Shown in pieces: positions 14,601 to 26,048 of a stretch of DNA of 64,000 nucleotides. Made by a program: the position numbers and the translations under genes. Position 1 is the stretch's first letter. Each line of letters starts with the position of its first letter. Source of the DNA: Mangifera indica (taxonomy: Eukaryota > Streptophyta > Magnoliopsida > Sapindales > Anacardiaceae); assembly GCF_011075055.1 (NCBI RefSeq), contig NC_058152.1, forward strand, positions 6,696,001 to 6,760,000. Direction: 5' to 3'. The notes beneath the pieces were generated by a model, which searched no databases, had not been told where the DNA came from, and saw nothing but the letters and a program-made list of their open reading frames with translations.

Positions 14601-17600
14601 TATTTGAACCTTTTAGATACATAATAAACCTACAATAATGATGTGGAAGTCAAGAATTTCTCCTCAAGTGAAGTTTCTGCCTAAATTTTTGGCACATGGA
14701 TAGGTCAACACATATGTTGTTATTCTAAAAAGAGGTAGTCTAATGTTTGTCTTTTGAGATGTTTTAGTGTTTTTAGTTCTGCAAATCAGTCTTAAATTGT
14801 ATAAGTAAAACGTTTTTCAAACATTTGGTTTTTTTAACCTTGTTGCTTGAAGTGTTTAAATAAATATGGTGTTAAAAAGTCTTGTGTTTTATTGCCTATT
14901 TATCATCACTTTGCATTTGGAGAAAAAGCTCTGGTCTTCCGGAGATGTTGTATCTGGCTGTTGGATCAGGACGTGGATAATGCTCTGAATCAGAGTTTGT
15001 ATTTTGCTTTTTTGTGGGTTAAAATTACAATAAAGAGAAACTTAAGGCATTTCTTCTTTTCCCTGGGAGTTGGGATGAGTTGTGAACTCCCAGGGAAAGA
15101 CATCTTTTAGACTTTTATTTCCTATTTGACGAGGAGTAGAGTTATATTTATTGCAATTATGTTTTTGTTTTTTATAAGGATTTGAACCTTCATCCCAGGA
15201 AAAGAGCTTTAGTTATGATAGAAAAAGAATTATCTTCATCTCAAAAGACTTGAAGACACTTCTTTTTCTTTATTCATCTTAATTGGTTAGCTGTGCATGC
15301 TGGTTCCATTTTTTGCTTGTTCAAGTTGTATTAATCTCAGTTTTTTGTTTTATTCTTCCTGCAATAAATGATTGAGGTTCATGATGCATTTTCTAAGGCC
15401 TTGGACTTATGTTAGATGGGTTCTTTTTTTAGTAGTGCTTACCTGGTCTACTGTTTGTTTTTTTTCACTATGAATGCTTCTTATAAGAAAAAAAATTAAA
15501 ATTGTGTAATATATCATTGTAATATTAATTTGTTAAAGTTTTTGTAATTTAAATATTTATAGATCATTTAATCTGAATGTTGATTATTTGTAATAGATAT
15601 GACACTGACACTGTTGTAGTTAAAATTGAATATTTGTAATGTGCTTTTAATATATGCATAATATAGGTCATTATGTCATCCTTAAATTTGTTTGTTAGGT
15701 AATATGCTCATGTTGTTAATTTCTTAATACTTGTAGGGCTTATTTATGGTCATTTTGTTGTTCTCATAGAGAATGCAGAATTGAGGGCATAAATGCCATT
15801 TTAGCTGCATATTTCACGTTAAAATAGTGTGTTTGGTTAAGGGGTAGTTTATGAACATTTTATAAAAAGGGAGGGGTGCTTTCTGACAAATGGGGACAAA
15901 CTTGACATTTGATTATCAATTTTTGTAAACCTAAGAATGGTAACAATTGGGCACCTGTTTTTCTTGATTTTCTAAGTCTTTGTAATTTAGTGGACTTTTG
16001 TTTGTATCTTTGTATATTTATTCTAGTTTTTATAGATCTTTTATTGTCCTGTGAAAAATATGGCTGTAGATGAGCTTCATATTAGAGGCAGAAAATTTTG
16101 TAAATGGATTCAACTGTAATTTCAGTTTATTTTTTCAACACTTAGAGACTCAAAATTGAGATTGAAGGTTGGATTTGCATTTTATTTTCTGTGAAATGAC
16201 ACTGCCCCATGCCAAATGTTTTTATTTTGTTTGCTTGAAATTTTTTCAATTACTTAATCATGTGATTGATTGACCTAAATATCACAGTTAACTTCCCATG
16301 TAATTGTACTGCAACTGAATTTTTCCTTCTACCGCGTATGTACCTTTTCATCTCAGGTTCCAGAAACTAGGAATTGGATGGTCATAGCATATGCTTTTCT
16401 TTTGTAATTGGGTTTATATTTTTGTTTTCACCATTTGTGAGAACAAGTTTGAACCTTGATAACCTTATTTTGAACACTCTGGTTTCTTTCTTGTTCAGGT
16501 AATGACATCAAACCCGGAATGTGCAACATTAGAAACCACAATACTTGAGGCATTGCATATAATGCATGATGGGAAGTTTTTACATCTTCCAGTTGTAGAT
16601 AAAGGTCAGTAATTATTTCCTGAAATATTATCCAGAGTAGCAAACTTTTACTTAAAATATCTTAGCATCTTTTGTGCAGATGGATCTGTTGCAGCTTGCC
16701 TAGATGTTTTGCAGATAAGTCATGCTGCAATTTCTATGGTAAATTTCTTTTATTCTGATGCAATGTCTGTAATGCCACAATATGTGTTGCCTATAGTAGA
16801 GGAAAACATACTAAAGTTCCTTTGCAGGTTTTCAAAAGGAATAGGTATGGTTCTTAACTTTGTGAGCATTAATGATGCTGTGAAATGAGATAGACACTGG
16901 ATATCTATCTAGACTGACAGTAAAAATCTGTGATCAACATGAATTCATGAGTAAAATTTAGTACCAGTTTGAGAAAGACTTTTATAGACTTCATCCACCC
17001 TCCTGGTTTTTTATTTGGTAGATCCTTGGTCCACAATGCTACGTTGTTATCTTTTCTAGTTAAATATGAACTTTATAGTTCTTCCAAAAAAAAAAAAGAG
17101 AGAGAGAGAAAATTATGATTGATGTTATACATCGTTCTTGTGAGGCAGTTCAACTCTAGGACAACTCAAATTCTTTAGTGGTAAATTCCTGTTTAACTCC
17201 CGAATCCACCTAAGGTTTCTTGAATAACATTGAATCTATGAAAATTTTTAAATTTTAGTAATCATAAGGTTTTCATTACTTGAAACATAACAAATGTATT
17301 TATAGTTTGCTACTCTTAATATGACTAGGATAAGAAATCCTGAGAAAGAGAAACTGAAATAAGTAAAAATAAGTTACTTAATCCTAAACTAAAATAGAAA
17401 AACTAATGAATTTGACAGAAACTATTTTACATCAATTAATCCCAATAGAAAGAGATATACTTGTCGTGAAGTTGACATAAACCTATCCCAGTGAAGGCTA
17501 CTCTTTTGATTGGCCATCTCATCTCAAAAATCATAAACTTTGTAAACAGTTTGTAAAGATATAGTTGGTTGTGGTTTGTGATGAGCAGGCCTTTTCTGGA

Positions 17601-20600
17601 TTATATGTTAGGAATTCTGAATATTTTTGTAAGAACAGTCACTTGAACTCTATCTTTGTAGGAATTGAAATAGGCTTTCAAGAGATCGTTCCATGGGTTT
17701 GGTTGTGTTGTTTGCTGGTTTTCTAGCCTGCTCTCTTTTCTTGTGCTGTGCCTTTGGCCTTGTTTTAGCTTGGTTCGGCTGACCCCCCTTTTCTAAGGGT
17801 GTGATTGAGTTTAGTTTGTTTCTGAGACGATTTTGGCCTTGTTTTTGTTAATATATTTCGTACTTACCAAAAAAAAAGAAAAAGTTGATGTAAACCTATA
17901 CTATACTCCTTTTGATCTCAATACTTTTTTTTTTTTTTGGTTTCCTATCAAGAAAAAGAATTATGCTATCATTGTTGTTGGCATGGTTCTTTGGACAGTT
18001 TGGTGAAGCAGCAAAATATATTTCATGAGGCCTATGCTTGTAAGGATTTGATATTAATGATAAATGTTTCGTTGAGACTGGAGGTTAAATGAATCAAGTC
18101 TTTTATTATGTTTGTAGTGGGAGTTAAATTTAAAGGTTTTGTTTGGATGTCCTTATTAAAAGAAAAAATGTTGGATTTTATTTTATCATGTTTTGTCTTT
18201 ATTATTGTCGATGTTTCAATAATTTTTTTTTCTCTTTTTTCCTTTGAATTGGAGACTTAAGAATAGATGAAACTAAAGTAAAATAATGAAAAAGTATTTC
18301 TTGTCATTTGATGTTTTGTTAATCTATTCTGTTGGGAAAGAAATAAAGAAAAATGGAAAAAAATTGAGAGATGAACATTTTCTCCAATCACTTTATTCTT
18401 TTAGAAAATGAATTGATATACATAAAAATGAAAATTCGTTATTTTTTTTTTAATCTTTTATTATGTTTCTTTATTGTACCACATTATTTACCATTTATTA
18501 AGGTCTTTATCATGTACTAAATATTTAAAGAATTAGTTAGATATTCTGGTCAAATTTGGTCTAAATAGTTATTTATAAATGTTATTCATTGCATGTGTGA
18601 TTAGTAATGAAAAATAGATGGTTTGATGTGAGCTTGTTTAACTAGGACTTTAGAGGTGATTAACTGATTCTTTTAACATTATGTAATGAGGTCATGAATA
18701 AATTAAGCAAATATATACACAGTTTGCAATAAAGAAACATAATAAAAGATTAAACAAACAAATTTAAAGTCCTGGAAAACTAAGCTGAACTAAGCAAATA
18801 TATACATGGTTTGCAATGAATTAGGTCAGAGGTACATGTTGCTAGAAAACTGCTTTTTGTTCTCTGGCCTTGTCAGAGGGACATGTTGCTTTGGGAGGCA
18901 GAAGAAAGGCTGTTGTGTTATGAATTTGTGCAGTTACAATCTTTTTGGGTTTTATAGATAGGGAGAAACAGGATAATGTTCAAAGATATTTCTATCACTA
19001 AACCACGGATCACTCTGCTGTTTTATTTTTTGCTTTTATGATATTTGGTTATGGTGGGTCTCATACTTTATTTTTTATGTTCATTATATAGTGCAATAAA
19101 TGATAAGAATATGCTAAATTTAGCTAGACAGCTACAAGGTTAAGTTTCAGAAAGCAGAATGCTTTTTTTTTTGAATTATGCATAGTTGCATTTTGGTTTT
19201 GTGTATTGGTGGACACATTATAAGCGACATGTGATTGTGTTTGTGATTTGAAAAGATATCAAACAAACTAATACAGACCGCTGAAGCAAGGAAAACTATA
19301 CCTAGAGTCGATAGGTGATATACGTACTATTTTGTATTTGCTTATTAAAGGATACTATTATAATGATATAATATTTTATCACATTTTCTTTATCTTGTTT
19401 TATATCGAGGATTTTCTAATTTTGACTGAATTATTATGGTCTTAATTAGGTTGAAAGTAGCTCCGGGGCTGTTAATGATATGGCAAACACAATGTTGCAG
19501 AAATTTTGGGATTCAGCGCTTGCTTTAGAGCCACCGGACGATTATGATACCCGCAGGTATTCCTGTTGCCACCTTGGTTATACTTCTGTCTTGTGAGTTG
19601 GTCAATTCAGAAAACCAGGCCTAATCCTCTTCAATGTACTTTTCAGTGAATTGTCTGCAGCTATGATGTCAGATGGGATAGAACAGGGAAGGTACACATA
19701 CCCATCTCTTGGTCTTGGAAACTCATTCGCCTTCAAATTTGTGGATCTTAAGGGTCGCGTACATCGATTTAATTGTGGTGGGTTGTAAGAGACTGGGCCA
19801 TGAATTTTTTATGTACTTGTATATCTTCTTTTGCAAATTATTTTTATAAGCTTCATGTTTTAATTTCTTGCAGAATGTAAATACCACAATGTGCTAGAAA
19901 CCGGAAATGTCAGTATCATTTGTGCCTATAATAATCGTCATTTCAGTTCATTATGACAATTTATCAATGAACTATAAGGACATTGTTGAATATTTCTGGA
20001 TTTACAATTTTTTGCACATTCTGCACTCCACGTGTGCCAATCTTATCTGTTGACAAAACATTACATGTTAGTTTGTGAAGTCTGTGAAAGCAGTTTTATG
20101 CTATTAAACCATACCATGTTTTCGGTGTTTTAAATTGAAAATGGTAGTTTCTGAAGTGTGATTAGTATCTTTTGCAATTATTTTTCTAACTGGTATGAAT
20201 ATGAATTTTTTTTTTCTGTTTAGCTAAGGAATATTTACTTTTGATAAACCTTTACATCTGTTGATATTTGTACTTAAGATACTTGATTTCACATTTGAGA
20301 TGTAAAGAAAAAAGAAAATAATGTTTGTTTTTTGATAATTAGAAATTTCCGTTTCATGTCTCAGGAACTGAGAATGTTGATGAAGTGGTAACTGCTGTCA
20401 TGCAAAGGATAGGTGCTGGCAATGACCAAGATCGTCCTCAGCTTCTGGTGGGTATTTGATGTCATATGATTCAGTTATGTATCTGTATCTGTTGAAGAGT
20501 TGGCGATTAATGTTTTTAATCTAATATATCTTTCAGTATGAAGATGATGAGGGTGATAAAGTTCTACTTGCCACTGACGCTGATCTTATTAGTGCAATTG

Positions 20601-21142
20601 GTCATGCTAGAAATGCGGGACAGAAGGTGATAAATAGAACTCATGAATACCTGAATTTATATTATATTAAAACCGTAAGGATTTTTCACAGGCTTTTATG
20701 TCAAAAATGGTTGTTTTAATGAAAAGGAGAGTTTTTGCTTAGCTGTGCTTGATTATTTCAATTTCTAGCTCTTGTTCTTTCTGCTAATCATTCTTGAGAT
20801 CAAGCTTCAGCTTGAGTTCATGATGATTAAAATTACAACTAAAAATGGAATGGAAAGTGTTTCCCTTATGACTAAGATTTGACATAGCATTGATCATTTA
20901 TATGTTCGACATGACATATAAATTTGAGAGTTTGGGCGATTGGCAGATGTAAAGTTTCACCTGTGTTGCAGGTTTTGAGGTTACATCTGGACATGTCTGA
21001 TTCCCATCAGCAACCAAGTTCAGATTCAAGTCCAACCACAATGCAGCAATCACGGTGGTCATTGTCCCACTCCGTCATCTTGGCAGGCACACTTGTTGCA
21101 AGCATGGGTGTCATCATCTACTTGAAGCGCGCACAGTTGTGA
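5626..21142 (+). CDS. CBSCBSPB: CBS and PB1 domain-containing protein (CBSCBSPB family), 13 exons
   Basis: Exons I can join with GT-AG borders and matching phases: 5626-5919, 6029-6161, 7018-7188, 13659-13737, 13845-13958, 14091-14157, 16499-16604, 16680-16738, 19450-19556, 19647-19777, 20365-20447, 20537-20626 and 20972-21142. They sum to 1605 nt (534 codons plus stop), matching the usual ~530-550 residues of plant CBSCBSPB proteins. A basic, Ser-rich N-terminus (about 1-50) leads into four CBS repeats (first pair about 60-185, second about 215-345). They show family words such as ALTIPEGT, RRMAARRVDA, TRNPIFVTSDS, GKFRHLPVVENGE and HDGKFLHLPVVDKDGS. A PB1 domain follows (about 400-485, with FKFVDLKGRVHRF and YEDDEGDKV), then a C-terminal hydrophobic segment near SVILAGTLVASMGVIIYLKR that looks like a tail anchor. 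CBS pairs typically bind adenosyl ligands and PB1 mediates protein pairing; the cellular role is not known to me. The start is the first ATG of the conserved frame. Intron 3 (6.5 kb) carries a copia element and intron 8 carries a LINE fragment, yet the frame is intact. Confidence 0.93.
8769..9098. mobile_element. Solo LTR nested in the copia 5' LTR
   Basis: Comparison of the two copia LTRs shows a 330-bp block present only in the left copy. It begins TGTTA and ends TAACA, the short inverted termini of an LTR, and is flanked by AATTA (8764-8768) and AATTT (9099-9103), a 5-bp duplication with one mismatch. There is no internal coding sequence. This is a solo LTR left after recombination of a second retrotransposon. 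Confidence 0.75.
10330..10903 (+). pseudogene. Copia reverse transcriptase remnant
   Basis: Short frames recall the copia RVT_2 domain: LKKSLYGL at about 10350-10380 and IGNDTIEIENL and LGVLKYFLGMEF from 10530. The catalytic box usually reading YVDD is YVDY here (10512-10523), so the second catalytic aspartate is lost. Several in-frame stops and shifts occur upstream of it. The 3' edge is interrupted by the nested minus-strand element that starts at 10904; the reading resumes at about 12095. Confidence 0.7.
10904..12094 (-). mobile_element. Short non-autonomous LTR element nested in the copia element
   Basis: Two direct repeats of about 375-390 bp (10904-11291 and about 11720-12094) share words such as CCCAACCAATA and TTATTGATTTT near their left ends. 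They surround only 428 bp of non-coding sequence. Read on the minus strand, the sequence next to the right-hand repeat is TTGGTATTAAAGCAG, a Met-tRNA primer-site variant, so the element lies on the minus strand. It interrupts copia RT from RNase H. No matching target duplication was found (GAATA against CTTTG), so one edge may have been altered. Confidence 0.65.
12095..12657 (+). pseudogene. Copia RNase H remnant and polypurine tract
   Basis: Reading resumes after the nested insertion with LRCLKKTLGKELLFRN and then a copia RNase H block: SDYYIFVGGKLATWRSKKQ, then VVAGSSAEAESRSVAHE, from 12207. The usual YTDADW box is near 12190 as YTDVEW, an altered catalytic region. A frame change occurs near 12400. 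The block ends at the purine tract directly before the 3' LTR at 12658. Confidence 0.75.
12919..13658 (+). other. Remaining part of intron 3
   Basis: This is intron sequence between the copia target duplication and exon 4. It includes a 15-base A run near 13470-13487, followed by a short irregular repeat of AGTGTTAG-like words (about 13490-13550). A pyrimidine-rich acceptor, TTTTCAG, precedes exon 4. Nothing coding is seen. Confidence 0.6.
14158..16498 (+). other. Intron 6 of the CBS/PB1 gene
   Basis: This is a 2.3-kb intron bordered by GT at 14158 and AG at 16497-16498. It has no recognisable insertion, apart from a perfect 14-bp stem hairpin at 15058-15098 (reported separately). Apparent short frames here have no protein-like pattern. 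Confidence 0.7.
17487..17882 (+). mobile_element. 5'-truncated LINE 3' end in intron 8
   Basis: A ~396-bp block ends in an AATATATTTCGTACTTACC-like string followed by an A run, the usual 3' end of plant L1-type LINEs. It is flanked by an 18-bp direct repeat with two mismatches (AAGTTGACATAAACCTAT at 17469-17486 and AAGTTGATGTAAACCTAT at 17883-17900), consistent with a LINE target duplication. No coding part remains. Confidence 0.5.
18449..18754. repeat. Perfect 28-bp inverted repeat pair in intron 8
   Basis: Bases 18449-18476 and 18727-18754 are exact reverse complements, separated by 250 bp of AT-rich intron sequence. A related ~30-bp direct repeat (AAGCAAATATATACA core) sits at about 18702 and 18789. 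It may be a remnant of a MITE or a fold-back; no target duplication was identified. Confidence 0.6.
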
Positions 21143-21655
21143 GGTCATGCTCACGCCCGCACTCATGATCCTAAGATCTTTTTATAAAGGACTTCACCTG
21201 TTTGTTAAGATTTTTGCGCCAAGAAAACTAAAGGCGATACATCCAGTTCATACATTAGTATCACTTTAAAACATTGACAATGTATAAAGCAATTTTATTA
21301 TATGATTTAAACTTAGTTGATCATGAACTGTCACATTAGTTGTGATGGGAAGATGCAATTTTGACTATTGTGCATAATGTTAGACCTAACAGTTCAAGTT
21401 GTGTTAGTTTGGTGTCGGTAATATTAATTTGATATGAATTAAAATTGTATTGAAAAGTTTTAATCTTAATTTTATTTGAAATATGTTCAAGTTTAATTGA
21501 CATAATTTGAATTAACCCCAAAAATGTAAACAGGTTTGAGGGTAGAGGATTGCACAAATTTAATATAGTGGTGAACACTTCACATTATGAAGTAGCAACC
21601 GTCTGGAGGATGTATCATAAAACTAAATTCGTACCAACCGGAAACAATTTTCCTT
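21143..21655 (+). other. 3' flank of the CBS/PB1 gene
   Basis: This probably contains the 3' untranslated region and polyadenylation region of the CBS/PB1 gene. It ends where sequence repeated at the far end of the pararetrovirus begins (about 21656). No gene is seen. Confidence 0.5.
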
Positions 21656-21765
21656 TGCTTAATGAATGCATATTATTAATAAAACTTGATTAATATGTTA
21701 TGATTATTACTTATCATTAGAATCATAACATATGATTAATGGTGAAATTAGTGAGGGGATTATTA

Positions 21766-21778
21766 TGGTATCAGAGCC
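21766..21778 (+). promoter_or_regulatory. Met-tRNA primer binding site of the pararetrovirus
   Basis: TGGTATCAGAGCC is the usual plant initiator Met-tRNA complement that primes minus-strand synthesis in Caulimoviridae. It lies about 80 bp after a short natural palindrome (ATATGTTATGATT / AATCATAACATAT, about 21686-21726) and about 100 bp before the first viral frame. Confidence 0.85.
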
Positions 21779-21881
21779 ATGGTAGAATGATAACCAATTT
21801 CACTAATAATAATTTTATTTGAAGTGTGAATTTCAGGACATCATTGTTGGATGTTAGGAATTCTATTGTCATAAAATTATT

Positions 21882-22579
21882 ATGAATAATGCCCTAATTA
21901 GAAACAGGTGCATTAACCAAAATTGTTTTCATTTAGATCATGAAATTGAACATAAACTTGAGATAGGGTTGCTAAACACTATTATAGATGATTTAAAGAA
22001 CTTGGATAATAAGTTTGACAATCTTGATAGGAAACTGAATTATTCAATTTATCGAATATTTTCAATGACTCAAGAATTGGCTATACTAGAAGAAAAAATT
22101 TCTGGTATCAATTCTGATCTACAAAGACTAGTAGCTTTGAAACGTGTTCTTACTATTTTGTTGAATAGTAGACGCGAAAACCTGGCCAATAACAATAATT
22201 TTGGCTTTTCTAATACTATCATCAGGATAAGAAATTATCTTATCATTAACTCTTAGTGACATAGAGCAAGTAGAACCAATAGAGGGATACATAGAACAAG
22301 AGATCAAACAGTGTACCCTTGATCTCTGTAACGAGAATTCAGATATTCATCAAGACTATCTAGAGTGGTTAGGAGTAAAAAGATTATTAGACATGGTTCA
22401 AAAAGCCTTATGCCAAGGCTGTACATGGATACTTTGCTTCATCCCAACCTAGATAACAACCATAGAAACAAGAGAATTAGAATTGAAAAGACTTTGGTTG
22501 GATAAAGTAGAAGCTGTTATAGGATATTGGTACAGAGAATCTCAGAATCCTGAGGAGCCTAACATATTTCCTAACTGAG
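21882..22579 (+). pseudogene. Pararetroviral ORF1 remnant
   Basis: The first 124 codons from ATG 21882 are open. They are rich in Leu/Ile/Asn/Asp with heptad-like spacing (for example DDLKNLDNKFDNLDRKL), suggesting a coiled coil. The frame is then lost near 22250; sequence in other frames continues to a TGA at 22577-22579, just before the ATG of the next frame, with one further in-frame TAG near 22447. Position and size resemble the first frame of tungro-like viruses; the function there is poorly known. Confidence 0.55.
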
Positions 22580-22581
22580 AT

Positions 22582-22926
22582 ATGGTAAACGAAGAAACAC
22601 TTAAACAATTCGCTGCCAACCTACAAAGTAAATATCCTAGTCTCCCGCTAGGATATGCAAACTTTGTAGCCCAGGAATCCCAAGGAGATTGGGAAAAAGT
22701 TGACAATTTATACTTAAAGGCGATAAAAGAAGAATGTTTTGTTTCAAAAGAAGAAGGTAAAAAGAAGGTTGATCTTCCTGAAATCTCTCATTTGGATGCT
22801 GAGAAAATCAACAAATATTATGAAGAAGAGCTTAAAAAACAAAGGAAAACTTCTGATAAGGGGAAAGCTAAAAAGATTACTCTAGGACCAAAAATAGAAG
22901 AACTAGAGAACTTGATCTTTATCTAA
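22582..22926 (+). CDS. Pararetroviral ORF2, small protein (114 codons)
   Basis: This is an uninterrupted frame from ATG 22582, two bases after the stop of the ORF1 region. The protein is Lys/Glu-rich with a basic C-terminal half (KKQRKTSDKGKAKK). Its length and position match the ~110-residue second protein of tungro-like pararetroviruses, which is often nucleic-acid or virion associated. The sequence past codon ~100 also reads on in another frame into the polyprotein region. It is the only viral frame that looks whole, and may be intact only because it is short. Confidence 0.6.
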   Translation: MVNEETLKQFAANLQSKYPSLPLGYANFVAQESQGDWEKVDNLYLKAIKEECFVSKEEGKKKVDLPEISHLDAEKINKYYEEELKKQRKTSDKGKAKKITLGPKIEELENLIFI

Positions 22927-22929
22927 GAG

Positions 22930-24319
22930 AAGCTGAAATAAAAGATGACCCTTTAGAAGGAATGAAGAATCCTTTACATTCATTGGAAGGATTCCTTTAT
23001 GAAATTTTCAAGCCTGAATACACTCCCACGACATATCCTACTCGAATTAAGTTGGAATATACTCCAAGACCCACACAAAATATGGTAGAAATACCTTCTA
23101 GCAGAAGTTTCCTAAATATAGATTGCGTAAGCAATGTGGCCGAAACAATTGAAATTTGGGAGACTATCAATTGGGTCCATGTGCAAAATAAAGCCTTTGA
23201 CCTTGGAAAAATATACCGTTTTCTAAGATCTACACTGCAGGGTATTATAGGAAGCTTCTAGTTAGGATTAGAAGCAAGCACTAGAATATTAGAAATGGTA
23301 AACGACTTAAAAACTTGCGAGGGAATATTTGCACTTTTTAAGGACATGCTCTTAAGAAAGTTTACTAGAATAACTATCACCAATAGAAATCTTGCAAAGG
23401 TAGTTGCTCTAGAGGCTATAACAAAGCTTAAGCTTTGTGACATGTGTTGACTTGAAAGTTTCGTTTGTGAATACAAGCGATATTTTTATCAGTTACCTAC
23501 TGGAACGCAAGAAGTTATGAAAAATACTTTCTTTGCAAAGTTACCACATGGATGGGATAAAACTTCTAGCGAAGCCTTTAAACTACTCCTAGGAAAGAAT
23601 CAAATAGTAGATTCTTAAGGAGGAAGAATAAAGGTTGTAAGACAATTGATTCGGACAAGGTGTCTAAATGCTAAGCTTGATAAAGATACCAAAAAGCTAC
23701 ATTTTAATGATGCCTGTTGTTACAATTTTGATGGAGTCCCAGGACAGTATGGATGCAAAAAATGATCATCTAAAACTCCAAAACATCACAATTGGAAAAC
23801 TTATAAAAAGCGGAATACTTTTCTATGGAAAAGGAATTTTCCTAAATGCTTTAAAAACATAAGGAAAAGACTTATTTCTAATAAAACTAAACTTCCTAAC
23901 CACAGAAGGTTTATTAGAAAAGTAACCGCAAAAGAACGAGGAGCAAGAAAATACTGTGCCACTTGCCCTTCGGGAAAATACTGTGCCAATTGTTGTTGGA
24001 TCTGTGGCAACAAAGATTACTATGCGGATAGATGTCCAAATAAGAGCAAAAAGAAGATGAGTCTTAAATTCTTAAATGTGAATTTAGAATCTAATACTTA
24101 TGAATATGAGCCTATATTTGGATATGAAATTAACTCGGATGACAAATCAGTCTATGAACTAATTTCAGAATACTTTGATACCTTAGATTCGAAAAATTAC
24201 TCAGAAGACTACTCTTTAGATGAGGACTCTGAAAACGAAGAAGAAAAAATAAACTTGTCTAAAATAGATAAGGATGTTAATTCTCATTTGATTTTTATGA
24301 ATAGAATAGAAAGTCTATA
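22930..24319 (+). pseudogene. Pararetroviral coat-protein region with zinc knuckle
   Basis: The frame at 22962-23261 and its broken continuation to about 23620 have coat-core features (for example FFAKLPHGW). A basic stretch follows, then a Cys-rich knuckle at 23994-24035 of form C-X2-C-X4-Y-X4-C, where family members have His in place of Tyr. An acidic tail follows (24057-24320, rich in Asp/Glu/Ser). Frameshifts and stops occur near 23260, 23450 and 23620. The basic-knuckle-acidic order is typical of the C-terminal part of Caulimoviridae coat proteins. Confidence 0.65.
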
Positions 24320-24439
24320 AGAACCTTCTAATATATTCACAGACGATAAGAAACTCATATCATTAGAACTAGAAACTATCCACAGTCAGTGATTAGCTCG
24401 TCTACTAATTATGAGGATACATCAGTAAGCCCAAATGAA

Positions 24440-24906
24440 TGGGTAATTCCTAAAACTCTCACCTAGAGAAGTATTTGGAAAAACTTCATGATGGATATTT
24501 CAGGCTCGAGGCTTAGAGGATGTACATGAAAGACCTATTAGAGTAGCCTTAACCCAATCAAATGAAGGGGAAATCATTTTTTCAAATGATGAATGGTTAG
24601 TAAAACTGCGTGAACTTGTGAAACGGGGCAAACAACAAGTATCACTATGTACAATTAGGAGCTGTACAAGTAAGAGTACACGGTCTATTCCGTGACGGTA
24701 TGAATGTCCCTATCCAAGTTGTATTGCTAGATAGGAGATGGATTACCTTCATTAAAGCTTTGGTTGGAGGGTTTCATGCCAACCTAGCTTTAGGAAACTC
24801 TTATGGAATGATTCGACCAGGATATATGGTTAGTCTTAAAGATCCTAATTGTAAGAGGATTATGGTTTTACGAATTCATACTTCTGGATTGGAAGAATTA
24901 CTATAA
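24440..24906 (+). pseudogene. Pararetroviral movement-protein region
   Basis: The 24700-24906 frame and the sequence just before it (in another frame from about 24640) match the 30K-type movement protein of Caulimoviridae. Seen are VRVHGLFRDGMNVPIQVV-like and LDRRW / NLALGNSYGMI / SLKDPN words in the family's order. Such proteins form tubules through plasmodesmata. Here the region lies after the coat-type knuckle and before the protease. The frame is broken near 24690 and ends at 24906. Confidence 0.65.
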
Positions 24907-24918
24907 TCCAGTAACGAC

Positions 24919-25989
24919 GTGGCAACTCAATATAAGATGATTTACCAATTGGTAAATTCTATAAATCTTATGTCAATGCACTCTCATTCGAATACTGAAG
25001 TGCATGGTCCCGGATCAAACTCTATTATTCCCATAAATCCCACTATAGTCAATCCTCGTCAATTGACATGGCCAAGGAATTGGGTTTTAACCTTTACACC
25101 GCAGCTAAATGTGGTGGACATGGAAATAAACTTAGGAATAAAGATTGAAAAGATTGGTGACAAGGTCGATATTACTCTCCCTATTCCAAGAAACTTAGTT
25201 TCTTGGAATGCTATATTTTCATCGAGAACTTCAATTTCTGAAAAAAGAGAGGATGTTGGACTAAATGCACCAAGGATTAATATGCTAGAAAAGGACAGAT
25301 TAGACAACTCGGATATGGAAAACCATATTTCAAGGAATTCTTCTACGAGAAGAATAATTGGTTATAAATTTGTTCAAATTCTAGTATATGAAGAAGAGGA
25401 TACTTCGTTAACACGAATGATAATGAATAATAAAATTCGTTGTCATGCATTGGTACAAGGAACAATCGACACTTGTATCACAATGAAACTTTGTTTTCCA
25501 GAATATGAACCTTATACATTAGATGTTCTGGTAGACACAAGAGCAACACAATGTATAGCACGAAAGTTTTGCTTTCTACCAGAAATATGGAAAGAACTTG
25601 AAAAATCTATCATGAACACTATTGCAGACGAAGGACAAAATATGATCATGGAATTTGTCCAAGACGTGACCATATTACTAAATGAGAAAAAATTCGTTCT
25701 AAAAGAAATCTTTTTGTTGGATTACTTAGAAGTAGATTTCATTCTTGGAAACTTATTTCTTTGTGGACAGGCAAAAGTGAGGCTTTTTCCCCCCCAAGAT
25801 AATGACTATATTATTCTTGGAGGACATACAATTCCTATTTTAGCAAGGCCAGATCTCTCTAAAGTTCGAAATGGCTTTAGGCCCAAAAGATTACAACCTA
25901 AAAAAGAGCACATCATATTCTTTGTCAAACCAAAAGAGAAATGGTGGATTAATGCTTTAGAAACAAATAGGAATGAAATAACATGTTAA
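24919..25989 (+). pseudogene. Pararetroviral linker and aspartic protease region
   Basis: This is the longest uninterrupted viral frame (356 codons). The first ~200 codons are a linker without a recognised motif. From about codon 200 a retropepsin-like segment appears: LVDTRATQCIA at 25528, where the catalytic triplet DTG/DTS is DTR (25534-25542), then LLDYLEVDFILGN and IILGGHTIPI. The Gly-to-Arg change would be expected to inactivate the protease that processes the polyprotein. The downstream polymerase continues in other frames. Confidence 0.75.
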
Positions 25990-26048
25990 GTAAAATCTGA
26001 CCCTCAAAATCAAATATACCGGATCGCTCGAGGCAAAACACAGGAAAT

